The position numbers and the translations under genes are program-made. Under the pieces are notes generated by a model. It saw only the letters and a list, made by a program, of their open reading frames with translations. It was not told the DNA's origin and ran no database searches. Shown in pieces: positions 8,632-17,048 of a stretch of 64,000 bases of DNA (position 1 is its first letter; each line of letters begins with the position of its first letter). The DNA comes from Cupriavidus sp. AU9028 (GTDB taxonomy: Bacteria > Pseudomonadota > Gammaproteobacteria > Burkholderiales > Burkholderiaceae), in NCBI RefSeq assembly GCF_019795295.1, contig NZ_JAIMCG010000020.1, forward strand, positions 1 through 64,000, written 5' to 3'.

Positions 8632-8919
8632 ATGGCACAGAAGGAATGGCCGCTGTGGGAAGTGTTCGTCCGCAGCAAGCAGGGCCTGGAGCACAAGCAT
8701 TGCGGCAGCCTGCACGCCGCGGACGCGCAGCAGGCGCTGCGCATGGCGCGCGACGTCTATACCCGGCGGCAGGAAGGCGTGTCGATCTGGGTGGTGCCGT
8801 CGGCGGCGATCACGGCCAGTGCGCCCGAGGACAAGCCCGAGCTGTTCGAGCCGATGGCCGACAAGATCTATCGCCATCCGACCTTCTACCAGCTGCCCGA
8901 CGAAGTCGACTACATGTAG
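8632..8919 (+). CDS. paaB: Phenylacetyl-CoA epoxidase subunit PaaB
   Basis: A 95-residue structural subunit of the epoxidase. It opens with the family signature EWPLWEVFVRSKQGLEHKHC and continues with AADAQQALRMARDVYTRR and EGVSIWVVPS. ATG 8632 is preferred over an upstream in-frame ATG at 8614, because aggagacaaccgg is correctly placed before 8632 and the family begins at MAQKEW. PaaB bridges PaaAC units in the characterised E. coli complex. Confidence 0.96.
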   Translation: MAQKEWPLWEVFVRSKQGLEHKHCGSLHAADAQQALRMARDVYTRRQEGVSIWVVPSAAITASAPEDKPELFEPMADKIYRHPTFYQLPDEVDYM

Positions 8920-8929
8920 GAGCGCCGGC

Positions 8930-9784
8930 ATGACGTCATCGAGCGATACGACGCCGATCCAGGCGAGCCTGCGCCACCTGCCGCTCTCGCGCAGCGCCGG
9001 CCTCCAGTACATCCTGCGGCTGGCGGACAACGCGCTGATCCTGGGCCAGCGCAATGCCGAGTGGTGCGGCCACGGTCCGGTGCTGGAAGAGGATATTGCA
9101 CTGGCCAATGTCAGCCTCGACCTGATCGGGCAGGCGCGGCTGCTCTACAGCCGTGCCGGCGAACTGGAAGGCGAGCTGACCGGCCGGCTGCGGCACGAGG
9201 ACGACTACGCCTACTGGCGCGACGAACGCGAGTTCCGCAACTGGACGCTGCTGGAGCTGCCCCATACCGGTCCGCTCGCCGGCACGGCTGCCTCGGATCG
9301 CGATTACGCGGTGACCATCGTGCGCAATTTCCTTTACAGCGCACTGATGGTGGAACTGTGGAGCGCGCTGCAGGCCAGCAGCGACGCGGGCCTGGCGGCG
9401 ATCGCGGCGAAATCGCTGAAGGAAGCGAGCTACCACCTGCACCACGCCGGCGGGTGGGTGGTGCGGCTGGGCGACGGCACCGAGGAATCGCACCGCCGTA
9501 CCCAGCGCGCGCTCGACCACCTGATGCCCTATATGAACGAGTGCTTCGCCACGGATGCGGTGGAGCAGGAAGCCACGGCCCAGGGCGTGGGCGTGATCGC
9601 CGCGCAATGCCGTCCGGCATGGACTGCCACGGTGGAGGAGACGCTTGCCGAGGCCACCTTGACGATGCCCGCGGCGACCGCCTTCGTTTCGACCGGCAAA
9701 TCCGGACTGCATTCGGAGCATATGAGCTACCTGCTCGCCGAAATGCAGGGCCTGGCTCGCGCCCATCCTGGCGCGCACTGGTAA
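8930..9784 (+). CDS. paaC: Phenylacetyl-CoA epoxidase structural subunit PaaC
   Basis: A 284-residue ferritin-like subunit that pairs with PaaA but has lost a working metal site in characterised members. Recognisable parts are LQYILRLADNALILGQRNAE near residue 25, then EEDIALANVSLDLIGQARLL, KEASYHLHHAGGWVVRLGDG and LHSEHMSYLLAEMQGLAR. ATG 8930 is 10 bases after the paaB stop and follows taggagcgccgg. Confidence 0.96.
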   Translation: MTSSSDTTPIQASLRHLPLSRSAGLQYILRLADNALILGQRNAEWCGHGPVLEEDIALANVSLDLIGQARLLYSRAGELEGELTGRLRHEDDYAYWRDEREFRNWTLLELPHTGPLAGTAASDRDYAVTIVRNFLYSALMVELWSALQASSDAGLAAIAAKSLKEASYHLHHAGGWVVRLGDGTEESHRRTQRALDHLMPYMNECFATDAVEQEATAQGVGVIAAQCRPAWTATVEETLAEATLTMPAATAFVSTGKSGLHSEHMSYLLAEMQGLARAHPGAHW

Positions 9785-9797
9785 GCAAGGGGATGCC

Positions 9798-10367
9798 ATG
9801 AACGCGGTTGCGGACCGTCCGGTTTCCCTCGGCGACACCGGCGCCATCGATCGGCTCGAGCGGGCCCGGACCGCGCTGGAGACGGTGCCCGACCCGGAGA
9901 TTCCGGTCGTGTCGATCCGTGAGCTGGGCATCCTGCGCGGCGTGACGGTGGCTGCCGATGCGGTGCTCGAGGTCGAGATCACGCCGACCTACTCCGGCTG
10001 CCCGGCGATGAGCCAGATTGCCGAGGACATCGGCGCGGCGCTGGACGCTGCCGCACTCGGCCCCTGGCGCATCCGTACCTCGCTGTCGCCGGCCTGGACG
10101 ACGGACTGGATCACCGAGGAAGGGCGCAACAAGCTGCGCACCTACGGCATCGCGCCGCCCGGCCGCTGCCATGCGTCTGCAGCGGGCGAGCGCACGATCC
10201 GCTTCGTTCCTCGCGCGGCCGCGGCGGCCCGGCGCGAGACGGTGGCCTGCCCGCGCTGCGGCAGCGTCCATACCGAAGTGCTGGCGCAGTTCGGCTCCAC
10301 CGCCTGCAAGGCGCTGTACCGGTGCATCGACTGCCGGGAGCCCTTCGACTATTTCAAACCCTACTAG
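9798..10367 (+). CDS. paaD: PaaD, metal-sulfur cluster assembly factor for the epoxidase
   Basis: A 189-residue protein. The N-terminal MIP18/DUF59 domain (VPDPEIPVVSIRELGILRGV, then TPTYSGCPAMSQIAEDI) is typical of iron-sulfur assembly factors. The C-terminus carries four cysteines in CPRCGS and CIDCREPFDYFKP, a zinc-ribbon-like pair found in PaaD. It is thought to help mature the diiron or 2Fe-2S centre of the epoxidase. It lies 13 bases after paaC. Confidence 0.94.
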   Translation: MNAVADRPVSLGDTGAIDRLERARTALETVPDPEIPVVSIRELGILRGVTVAADAVLEVEITPTYSGCPAMSQIAEDIGAALDAAALGPWRIRTSLSPAWTTDWITEEGRNKLRTYGIAPPGRCHASAAGERTIRFVPRAAAAARRETVACPRCGSVHTEVLAQFGSTACKALYRCIDCREPFDYFKPY

Positions 10368-10420
10368 TCCAGCCGGGCCTGGCGCCAAAGTGCCGCCAGG
10401 CAACGCCGGGATGCAAGGCC

Positions 10421-11509
10421 ATGACCCCACAATTCCATCCGCTGCGCGTGGCGCAAGTCCGCAATGAAACGGCCGACACGGTGTCGGTGGCGTTCGACGT
10501 CCCGGAAGGGCTGCGCGACGCCTACCGCTTCCTGCCGGGCCAGTTCCTGACGCTGCGGGCACGAATCGGCGACAGCGACGTGCGCCGCTCGTACTCGATC
10601 TGCTGCGCATCGCAGGACTACGACCGGCATGGCGAGCTGCGCATCGCGGTCAAGCGGGTCGACGAGGGCGTGTTTTCCAACTATCTGCACGACGCGCTGG
10701 AGCCCGGCCACACCATCGAAGTGATGACGCCGGACGGACGCTTCCATGTGCCGCTGAACGCGCAGGCGTCCCGCCACTATGTTGCCTTTGCCGCGGGTAG
10801 CGGCATCACCCCCGTGATGTCGCTGATCCGCAGCACGCTGGCGGCCGAACCGGACAGCCGCTTCACGCTGGTCTACGGCAACCGCAGCGTGGACAGCATC
10901 ATCTTTGGCGAGGCGCTGGAAGACCTGAAGAACCAGTACCTGTCGCGGCTGACGCTGTATCACGTGCTGTCGCGCCAGCCGCAGGAAGTCGAGCTGCTGC
11001 ACGGCCGGCTGGACCGCGCCCGCACCCTTGAATTCCTGCACACGCTGATCCCGGTCGACGACATTGATGCCGCCTTCGTCTGCGGCCCCGCGTCGATGAT
11101 CGACGAAGTCGAGGCGGCGCTGAAGGAGGCCGGGCTGGATCCGGCGCGCATCCATACCGAGCGCTTCGGCGTGCCGGCGGCGCCGACCCGGCGACGCGTG
11201 GTGCCCACCCAGCAGGAGCAGAGCGGCACCGCGCAACTGGTGGTGGTGCTGGACGGCAAGCAGCATGCGATGCGGATTCCGCTGCAGGATGCGAACGTGC
11301 TGGATACCGCGCTGGCCGCGGGACTGGATCTGCCCTACGCCTGCAAGGGCGGCGTGTGCTGTACCTGCCGTGCGAAGGTGCTGGAAGGCAAGGTGGAGAT
11401 GGAGAAGAACTACACGCTGGAAGCCTGGGAAATGGACAAGGGCTTCGTGCTGACGTGCCAGGCGCGTCCGCTGACCGAGCGTGTGGTGATCAGCTACGAC
11501 GAGCGGTGA
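10421..11509 (+). CDS. paaE: Phenylacetyl-CoA epoxidase reductase PaaE
   Basis: The 362-residue electron-transfer component passes electrons from NADPH through flavin and a 2Fe-2S cluster to PaaA. The N-terminal FAD domain has RRSYSICCASQDYD. The NAD(P) domain has FAAGSGITPVMSLIRSTL and VCGPASMIDEVEAALKEAG. The C-terminal plant-type ferredoxin domain has YACKGGVCCTCRAKVLEG and a distal cysteine in LTCQARP. ATG 10421 gives MTPQFHPLRVAQVRNET, the family start. An upstream in-frame ATG overlaps paaD and was not used. It is the last paa gene here. paaF, G, H, J, K and Z are not in the window. Confidence 0.96.
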   Translation: MTPQFHPLRVAQVRNETADTVSVAFDVPEGLRDAYRFLPGQFLTLRARIGDSDVRRSYSICCASQDYDRHGELRIAVKRVDEGVFSNYLHDALEPGHTIEVMTPDGRFHVPLNAQASRHYVAFAAGSGITPVMSLIRSTLAAEPDSRFTLVYGNRSVDSIIFGEALEDLKNQYLSRLTLYHVLSRQPQEVELLHGRLDRARTLEFLHTLIPVDDIDAAFVCGPASMIDEVEAALKEAGLDPARIHTERFGVPAAPTRRRVVPTQQEQSGTAQLVVVLDGKQHAMRIPLQDANVLDTALAAGLDLPYACKGGVCCTCRAKVLEGKVEMEKNYTLEAWEMDKGFVLTCQARPLTERVVISYDER

Positions 11510-11586
11510 TCGCCCCAACCGCCCGCGAGTGTGCGTCAGGGCGCGCTTCGGCCGCCTGACGGGGCGAACCGGGGTGCCTTGCGCAT

Positions 11587-11614
11587 TTGGCCCCCGGCCG
11601 ACTCCATATACAAT
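11587..11614 (+). promoter_or_regulatory. Candidate promoter for the DUF1835-TetR pair
   Basis: A TTGGCC element (11587-11592) lies 16 bases ahead of TACAAT (11609-11614). The -10 box contains one in-frame ATG (11613) of the following gene. The predicted start of transcription (11621-11622) coincides with the next ATG, at 11622. The -35 match is weak, so this is a moderate call. Confidence 0.4.
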
Positions 11615-11621
11615 GACGGCC

Positions 11622-12416
11622 ATGCAATACATCCACGTCGTCAACGGTGACATGGCCGGCAACACGCTGCGCCAGGCCCTCGCACAAGCGGCACGCCCCG
11701 ATCCGGTAGTGGTGCTGCGGGACGACCTGGCGGTCGGCCCGATCGGCGATGTCGATGCCAACGGCCTGGCCCGGTCCGGCTTCTGGCAGCGCGTTGCGCC
11801 GCGCAGCGAGATCGACTTTGCGGCCGAAATGCACATGGCGCTGGACCAGTTGCAAGGCCTGCGCCAGAGCGATCTCGAGATCGCCATCTGGCACGGCCAG
11901 AGCGCATCGGATCAGCTGATGCTGCGCCGGGTCGTGTTTCATCTCTACCAGACGCCACAGCGGATCAACGAGGTGGCGATGGACGCGCGCGAGCTGGAAA
12001 GCGCCCCGCAGGGCAAGCTGACGGCCATCGGCATGTATCCGGCCGCGCGCCTGGCGCGCCGGTTCTCCACCATCGCGCCGGTGTCGGTGCTGCGTCTGGG
12101 CCGCCTGGGCTACGAGTGGCAACAGAACGTCAAGGACAACGCCGATGTCCGGCTGTGGAAGGGCAATACGCTGGTGCCCGCCGCCTATCACACCGTCGAT
12201 GACGTGATTCTGGAGCGCGCGCCGGTCGAATGGACGCCCGCAGTGGAAGTGATCGCCGCCATCATGGGGGCGATCGACGGGCTGCTGGCCAGCGACTGGT
12301 TCCTCTTCTGGCGATGCCGGGAGCTGATCGGCGCCGGACTGATGGTGATGCGGGGCAACGCGGACTCGCTCCAGAACTGCGAACTGCGCCGCAACCAGTC
12401 GGCCAGTCCGGAATAG
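11622..12416 (+). CDS. DUF1835 domain-containing protein
   Basis: This 264-residue protein opens with MQYIHVVNGDMAGNTLRQAL, the DUF1835 signature. It then has VVVLRDDLAVGPIGD, ELWxGQ-like IWHGQSASDQLMLRRVVFHL, and a C-terminal half resembling DUF3658 (about residues 150-255). No catalytic function is established for the family. ATG 11622 is preferred to ATG 11613 because the latter lies inside a -10-like hexamer and the family starts at MQY. It is separated by only 6 bases from the TetR gene, so the two are almost certainly cotranscribed. A role linked to phenylacetate metabolism is only suggested by position. Confidence 0.8.
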   Translation: MQYIHVVNGDMAGNTLRQALAQAARPDPVVVLRDDLAVGPIGDVDANGLARSGFWQRVAPRSEIDFAAEMHMALDQLQGLRQSDLEIAIWHGQSASDQLMLRRVVFHLYQTPQRINEVAMDARELESAPQGKLTAIGMYPAARLARRFSTIAPVSVLRLGRLGYEWQQNVKDNADVRLWKGNTLVPAAYHTVDDVILERAPVEWTPAVEVIAAIMGAIDGLLASDWFLFWRCRELIGAGLMVMRGNADSLQNCELRRNQSASPE

Positions 12417-12422
12417 GCGTCG

Positions 12423-13034
12423 ATGGCCCGTACCAAGGCACCCGATTTCGAGGCGCAGCGCGAACAGATTCTGGACCTGGCGGCCGCCGCCTTCGCTGCC
12501 AGCAGCTATCCCAGCACCTCGATGGCCGACCTTGCCGCCGCCTGCGGCACCTCGAAGGCGCGCCTCTATCACTACTACGAGAGCAAGGAAGCGATCCTGT
12601 TCGATCTGCTGGACCGCTATACGCGCCGGCTGATGCTGATCGTCACCGAGGTGGAGGCCGAGGCCGCGCGCCAGAGCCATAGCGAGCAGGACACCTTCGC
12701 CAACCTGATCCGTGCCTTCCTTGCGGAGTACGAGAACTCGCAAACCCGGCACGTGGCGTTGATCAACGACGTCAAGTTCCTCGCCAGCGATCAGCGCGAC
12801 ATCATCCTGAAGCGCGAGCGCGATGTGGTGGCCGCGTTCTCGCGTCAATTGCGCCGGGCGTATCCGGAACGGGTCACGCGGGACAACCAGACCGCGCTGA
12901 CCATGACGGTATTCGGCATGATCAACTGGACGTTCACCTGGCTGAAGCCGGGCGGAAAGTTGTCTTATGCCGACTTTGCCGAGATGGTGATCGATCTGCT
13001 CGCCGGTGGACTGCCGGGCCGAGCGGCTCGTTGA
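12423..13034 (+). CDS. TetR family regulator, probable PaaR-type repressor of the paa operon
   Basis: This 203-residue repressor has an N-terminal TetR helix-turn-helix (AAAAFAASSYPSTSMADLAA, then CGTSKARLYHYYESKEAILF at about 43-62). The all-helical ligand domain contains NDVKFLASDQRDIILKRERD, typical of the PaaR/TetR_C group. In related beta-proteobacteria a TetR protein next to paa genes responds to phenylacetyl-CoA. Its assignment here rests on the location two genes after paaE and on the TetR-like palindrome in the paa promoter. Confidence 0.85.
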   Translation: MARTKAPDFEAQREQILDLAAAAFAASSYPSTSMADLAAACGTSKARLYHYYESKEAILFDLLDRYTRRLMLIVTEVEAEAARQSHSEQDTFANLIRAFLAEYENSQTRHVALINDVKFLASDQRDIILKRERDVVAAFSRQLRRAYPERVTRDNQTALTMTVFGMINWTFTWLKPGGKLSYADFAEMVIDLLAGGLPGRAAR

Positions 13035-13224
13035 TCCGGCTCAGGGCGCGGGTTTCACCTCGCCCCTGGCGCTTCCTGCGCTTGTCGCGACGCCTCTGCC
13101 TGTCGCCCTTCCGCGTTGCAACATCCCAACACTACCGCACTCCCATGCGGCGTCCAAGTCCTTGATTCTTCGGGATTTGCAGGCGCAGATGTGCGCACGC
13201 CTGCTTATTTTGCAATGCAGCACG

Positions 13225-13253
13225 CTGACGCCAAACCAGCTTTCCTTTACAAT
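13225..13253 (+). promoter_or_regulatory. Candidate sigma70 promoter for the acetyltransferase gene
   Basis: CTGACG (13225-13230) and TACAAT (13248-13253) are separated by exactly 17 bases. It would give a leader of about 155 bases before the GTG start at 13416. Bases 13035-13224 contain no supported gene. Confidence 0.5.
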
Positions 13254-13415
13254 AGATTCTGAAATCAAGCAAGACGGTATTTGCCCGGAATCGAACGGCA
13301 TGACCCGCTGGCGCCGTTGAACCCTGCGCCGCTTGCCGAGTCACCCTGCTGTGCCCCCTTGCTCCACCCTGAATACCCGGCGCCGCCAACCGGCGCCCAC
13401 ACCGAGGATCGAAAC

Positions 13416-14114
13416 GTGAACCCGCTCGAACTGAGCAAGGCCGTCGGGGCAGTCTCCGACGAAGATCTACGCAAGGCCGCCGACGCCGCGATCGCGGCGC
13501 AACGTCCGAGCGTGCTGGTGCGCGAACTTGGCGCCCAGCACCGCTCGCGGCTGCTGAAGCATTTCCTCGCCCTGGGCGAGGAGGATCGCCTGCTCCGTTT
13601 CGGCCAGTCCGTTGGCGACCACGTGATCGAAGCATATGTCGAGAGCATCGACTTCGACCACGACACGGTGTTTGGCGTCTATGACGAGCATATCGAGCTG
13701 GTGGGCGTAGGCCACTTCGCCAACCTGCGCGACAACGCGCAGGGCCGGGTCGCCGAGTTCGGCGTGTCGGTATCGCAGAGCGCACGTGGCCGCGGCATCG
13801 GCTCCGCATTGTTCGAACGTGCCGCGATGCACGGCCGCAACACCAATGTGCGGACGCTGTACATGCACTGCCTGTCGCGCAACGCCGCCATGATGCATAT
13901 CGCGCGCAAGGCCGGCATGAAGGTGCAGTACGCCTACGGCGAGGCTGACGCCTACCTGGAACTGCCGCCCGCGGATACCGTGAGCCGCCTGACCGAGGCG
14001 CTGGACGAGCAGGTCGCGGACCTGGACTACGTGGTCCGACGCAACCTGCGCGACGCACGCCGTTTCGGCCAGCGCTTCTGGCGCTCGATCATGCCGCAGA
14101 AGGGCACGGCCTGA
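13416..14114 (+). CDS. GNAT family N-acetyltransferase
   Basis: A 232-residue protein whose middle part has the GNAT fold: HIELVGVGHFANLRDN (beta strands), then the acetyl-CoA loop VSQSARGRGIGSALFERAAM (about residues 122-141) and CLSRNAAMMHIARKAGMKVQ. The N-terminal 40 residues and the basic C-terminus flank the domain. GTG 13416 is chosen because gaggatcgaaac gives a ribosome site at the right distance, while the in-frame extension upstream to 13281 is proline-rich and unlike coding sequence. The substrate is unknown. A strong terminator follows. Confidence 0.85.
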   Translation: MNPLELSKAVGAVSDEDLRKAADAAIAAQRPSVLVRELGAQHRSRLLKHFLALGEEDRLLRFGQSVGDHVIEAYVESIDFDHDTVFGVYDEHIELVGVGHFANLRDNAQGRVAEFGVSVSQSARGRGIGSALFERAAMHGRNTNVRTLYMHCLSRNAAMMHIARKAGMKVQYAYGEADAYLELPPADTVSRLTEALDEQVADLDYVVRRNLRDARRFGQRFWRSIMPQKGTA

Positions 14115-14142
14115 GCGTACTCGGACCAGGAGAAGCCGAAGC

Positions 14143-14179
14143 AACGGCGCGCCTGTGCAATGCACGGCGCGCCGTTTTT
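14143..14179 (+). terminator. Intrinsic terminator after the acetyltransferase gene
   Basis: A long inverted repeat with outer arms AACGGCGCGCC / GGCGCGCCGTT and an inner GTGCA-A-TGCAC palindrome ends in a run of five T. The stem is almost uninterrupted over 16 base pairs. Confidence 0.85.
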
Positions 14180-14190
14180 CATTGGCGGAC

Positions 14191-14238
14191 CGCAATCGCA
14201 ATCGCAATCGCATTGGCACCGGCACCGGCACCGGCACC
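14191..14238. repeat. Two adjacent 6-base tandem repeat tracts
   Basis: Three CGCAAT units plus a CGCATT variant (14191-14214) run directly into four GGCACC units (14215-14238). They lie between the acetyltransferase terminator and the stop codon of the Lrp gene, outside any supported coding sequence. Confidence 0.85.
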
Positions 14239-14252
14239 GCGTCCGCGCCGGC

Positions 14253-14744
14253 TCAGGCCCCGATCACCGGCAGCGCCGTGGTGTCCTTGATCGATTCGAG
14301 CGCGAAGCTGGAGCGCACATCGATCACCGACGGGTGGGCAAGCAGGTGGTCCTGCATGAAGCGTGCGAAATGCTCCATGTCCTCCACGTAGACCTTGAGC
14401 AGCAGATCCATTTCACCCGTCATCGCGTGGCAGGCCACCACTTCCGGCCAGACCTCGATGGAGGCGCGGAACAGGTCCAGCGGCGTCTTGCCCTTCGGTG
14501 AGCCGCCCAGCTTTTCCAGCCGGACGTTGATGTAGGCCAGCAGCCCAAGGCCGATCTTGTTCGGCTCGAGCAGCGCCGCATATTGGCGGATCACGCCCAT
14601 CTCCTCCAGCCGCCGGATGCGCCGCAGACAGGGACTCGGCGACAGGCTGACGCGCTCCGCGACCTCCAGGTTGGTCAGACGTCCATTGGTCTGCAATACC
14701 TCGAGGATTTTCCGGTCGATCTTGTCCAGCTCCACCTTGGTCAC
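14253..14744 (-). CDS. Lrp/AsnC family transcriptional regulator
   Basis: A 163-residue protein with an N-terminal helix-turn-helix (LDKIDRKILEVLQTNGRLTN, then VSLSPSPCLRRIRRLEEMGV). The C-terminal RAM ligand-binding domain contains WPEVVACHAMTGEMDLLLKV. GTG 14744 (VTKVELDKIDRK) is preferred to an in-frame TTG at 14777, because a cggagc element precedes it and the family begins near this residue. It is divergent from the tyrosine-catabolic gene hpd, so it is a likely amino-acid-responsive regulator of hpd and of itself. Confidence 0.9.
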   Translation of the reverse strand: MTKVELDKIDRKILEVLQTNGRLTNLEVAERVSLSPSPCLRRIRRLEEMGVIRQYAALLEPNKIGLGLLAYINVRLEKLGGSPKGKTPLDLFRASIEVWPEVVACHAMTGEMDLLLKVYVEDMEHFARFMQDHLLAHPSVIDVRSSFALESIKDTTALPVIGA

Positions 14745-14913
14745 GTTATTGTTGCTCCGCAATAAGATTGTCGGCAATTTTTTTGCGCAAATTTAGCAAA
14801 CGGTGCACAAGTACGCAATTTTTTATGTATACCGGGGTCATACACTTTCTGGGTCATACAACAGGCCGCACCCGTTCCGGATGTCGCGGCCGGCCACCGC
14901 AGGAGGAAAGACA
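14745..14913. promoter_or_regulatory. Shared lrp-hpd control region, AT-rich with palindrome TTTGCGCAAA
   Basis: The intergenic region is strikingly AT-rich compared with its surroundings. It holds the perfect palindrome TTTGCGCAAA (14782-14791) and A/T tracts near 14776-14800 and 14815-14826, the kind of DNA that Lrp-type proteins wrap. TATACC (14827-14832) may be part of the hpd -10 region. Exact promoters cannot be fixed by eye. Confidence 0.5.
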
Positions 14914-16050
14914 ATGAGTGCGACCCCGACCACGCAAGCGTCCGCCGGCTTTTCCGGCTGGGACAATCCGATGGGCACCGACGGCTTCGAGTTCATCGAA
15001 TACGCGGCGCCGGACCCCGTCGCCATGGGGCAGCTGTTCGAGAAGATGGGCTTTACCGCGATCGCGCGGCATCGCCACAAGAACGTGACGCTGTACCGCC
15101 AGGGCACCATCAACTTCATCATCAACGCCGAGCCGGATTCGTTCGCGCAGCGGTTCGCCCGGCTGCACGGGCCGTCGATCTGCGCGATCGCGTTCCGCGT
15201 GCAGGACGCGGCCAAGGCCTACCAGCGCGCGCTGGAACTGGGCGCCTGGGGTTTCGACAACAAGAGCGGTCCGATGGAGCTGAACATCCCCGCGATCAAG
15301 GGGATCGGCGACTCGCTGATCTACCTGGTCGATCGCTGGGAGGGCAAGGACGGCGCGAAGCCCGGCGACGTGGGCAATATCAGCATCTACGACGTCGACT
15401 TCGTGCCCATCCCGGGCGCCGATCCGCATCCCGCCGGCCATGGCCTGACCTATATCGACCACCTGACGCACAACGTCTACCGTGGCCGGATGAAGGAATG
15501 GGCGGACTTCTACGAGCGCTTCTTCAATTTCCGCGAGATCCGCTACTTCGATATCGAAGGCCAGGTCACCGGCGTCAAGTCGAAGGCGATGACCAGCCCC
15601 TGCGGCAAGATCCGCATCCCGATCAACGAGGAAGGGACGGAGAAGCCGGGCCAGATCCAGGAATACCTGGACATGTACAAGGGCGAGGGCATCCAGCATA
15701 TCGCGCTCGGCTCCACCGACCTGTACCGCACGGTCGATGCGCTGAACGCCAACGGCATCAAGCTGCTCGATACGATCGATACCTACTACGAACTGGTGGA
15801 CCGCCGCATCCCCGGCCACGGCGAAAATCTGGCGGAATTGAAGAAGCGCAAGATCCTGATCGATGGTGCGCCGAACGACCTGCTGCTGCAAATCTTCTCG
15901 GAGAACCAGCTGGGTCCGATCTTCTACGAGTTCATCCAGCGCAAGGGCAACCAGGGCTTCGGCGAGGGCAACTTCAAGGCGCTGTTCGAATCGATCGAAC
16001 TGGACCAGATGCGCCGTGGGGTATTGAGCAAGGATGGGCAGCCGGTGTAA
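14914..16050 (+). CDS. hpd: 4-hydroxyphenylpyruvate dioxygenase
   Basis: This enzyme converts 4-hydroxyphenylpyruvate to homogentisate with Fe(II) and oxygen, in tyrosine and phenylalanine breakdown. The 378 residues form two vicinal-oxygen-chelate domains. The iron ligands are readable as H183 ([10 protein letters not shown]), H262 ([11 protein letters not shown]) and E339 ([10 protein letters not shown]), followed by the C-terminal gate segment [21 protein letters not shown] 14914 follows aggaggaaagaca. An in-frame extension to 14803 runs through the promoter region and was rejected. It is divergent from the Lrp gene. Homogentisate dioxygenase is not in the window. Confidence 0.96.
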   Translation: MSATPTTQASAGFSGWDNPMGTDGFEFIEYAAPDPVAMGQLFEKMGFTAIARHRHKNVTLYRQGTINFIINAEPDSFAQRFARLHGPSICAIAFRVQDAAKAYQRALELGAWGFDNKSGPMELNIPAIKGIGDSLIYLVDRWEGKDGAKPGDVGNISIYDVDFVPIPGADPHPAGHGLTYIDHLTHNVYRGRMKEWADFYERFFNFREIRYFDIEGQVTGVKSKAMTSPCGKIRIPINEEGTEKPGQIQEYLDMYKGEGIQHIALGSTDLYRTVDALNANGIKLLDTIDTYYELVDRRIPGHGENLAELKKRKILIDGAPNDLLLQIFSENQLGPIFYEFIQRKGNQGFGEGNFKALFESIELDQMRRGVLSKDGQPV

Positions 16051-16109
16051 GGGCTGAAGGGGTTGGGGCGGCGAACGCGGGGCAGTTGCCGCCGCGCCCT
16101 CTCCCCCGG

Positions 16110-16135
16110 CCCCTCTCCCGCAAGCGGGCGAGGGG
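16110..16135. repeat. REP-like palindrome, variant copy
   Basis: An imperfect inverted repeat with arms CCCTCTCCCG and CGGGCGAGGG around a CAAG centre. The same element occurs twice, in a more perfect form, after the indolepyruvate oxidoreductase gene. It lies in the 3' region of hpd. Confidence 0.6.
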
Positions 16136-16174
16136 AGCAGACCGGCGCACCGATCTTCGGCGCCGTGTATCCAG

Positions 16175-16212
16175 AAAAAAAGGCGCGCGGCCTTGCGGTC
16201 GCGCGCCTTTTT
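16175..16212. terminator. Bidirectional intrinsic terminator between hpd and the EF-hand gene
   Basis: The arms AAAAAGGCGCGCG and CGCGCGCCTTTTT pair perfectly over 13 bases around a 10-base loop. An A-run on one side and a T-run on the other let it serve both convergent genes. Confidence 0.9.
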
Positions 16213-16226
16213 CATTGCTCCGGGTG

Positions 16227-16892
16227 TCAGGCGCCTTCGGTCGACGGCGCGGCCGGATTCGACGGTGCAGTCGGCGGAGTGCCGTTGTTGCCGCGCTGAC
16301 CGCGCTCGCCGTGGCGCTTGGCGTGGGCCTGGCGCATGGCATTGCCGATCTCGTCGCGCGTTACCTTGCCGTCCTTGTCGGCGTCGACGCGATCGAAGCG
16401 CTTGGCAAGGCCCGGCATGCCGGACTGCGCCTCTTCGCGCGTCAATGCGCCATCGCCGTTCTTGTCGGCGGCCTTGTAGCTCGCCTCGAAACGCTCGCGC
16501 ATTTGCGCGCGGTGCTGCTCGTGCTGCGCCTTCTGGTAGGCCCGCATTTCCTCGCGGTCGAGCTTGCCATCCTTGTTGGCGTCGATGCGGGCGAAGATCG
16601 CGTCGGCCTCCGCCTTGGACACCGCGCCATCGCGGTCGGTGTCCACTGAATTCATCCACATCATGCCGGCGGCGTGATGGTGGTGGTGGTGGCCGCGGTG
16701 ACGGTGCTCGCCGCGATGGCCGCCTTCCTTGTGGTGAGGAGCGGCCTGGGTGGGCGCTGCCTGCTGGGCCGGCGCCTGCGGTTGCGCGTTGGTCTGGGCT
16801 TGCGCCAGGGCGGTGCCGCCCATTGCCAGGAACACCGCCGAAGCGGCCAGGAATTGCTGCACGGGGCGCGACTTGATGGTGTGGCTTCGCAT
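16227..16892 (-). CDS. Exported EF-hand protein with His-rich segment
   Basis: A 221-residue protein with a signal peptide (FLAASAVFLAMGGTALAQA, cleavage near residue 31). A Gln/Pro/Ala segment follows, then a histidine-rich stretch (HHKEGGHRGEHRHRGHHHHH, about 53-72). Four EF-hand loops come next: DTDRDGAVSKAE, DANKDGKLDREE, DKNGDGALTREE and DADKDGKVTRDE. All four keep the Asp/Asn/Glu calcium ligands. It is probably periplasmic and binds calcium. The His tract could bind transition metals. It is convergent with hpd and shares its terminator. No partner gene identifies a pathway. Confidence 0.87.
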   Translation of the reverse strand: MRSHTIKSRPVQQFLAASAVFLAMGGTALAQAQTNAQPQAPAQQAAPTQAAPHHKEGGHRGEHRHRGHHHHHHAAGMMWMNSVDTDRDGAVSKAEADAIFARIDANKDGKLDREEMRAYQKAQHEQHRAQMRERFEASYKAADKNGDGALTREEAQSGMPGLAKRFDRVDADKDGKVTRDEIGNAMRQAHAKRHGERGQRGNNGTPPTAPSNPAAPSTEGA

Positions 16893-17048
16893 CTTTCTTT
16901 TCCTCTTGGGTCAACGGTCAAAAGCGACCATGTACCCATTAGAACGCGAGGCAAGCCCGGAAGTTGGCCGGATTAATACGATGTTACCCGGCTCACAGAA
17001 ACGGCTTTGTGCTGTAAACGCGCGCAATACAGCGTGAATACAAAGAGG

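Noticed and set aside
14191-14238. Tandem repeats considered as a CRISPR or regulatory array
   Set aside because: The units are 6 bases long without spacers. This is a simple repeat.
14745-14777. TTG start of the Lrp gene at 14777
   Set aside because: It would add 11 residues that the family lacks, while GTG 14744 has a better-placed ribosome site.
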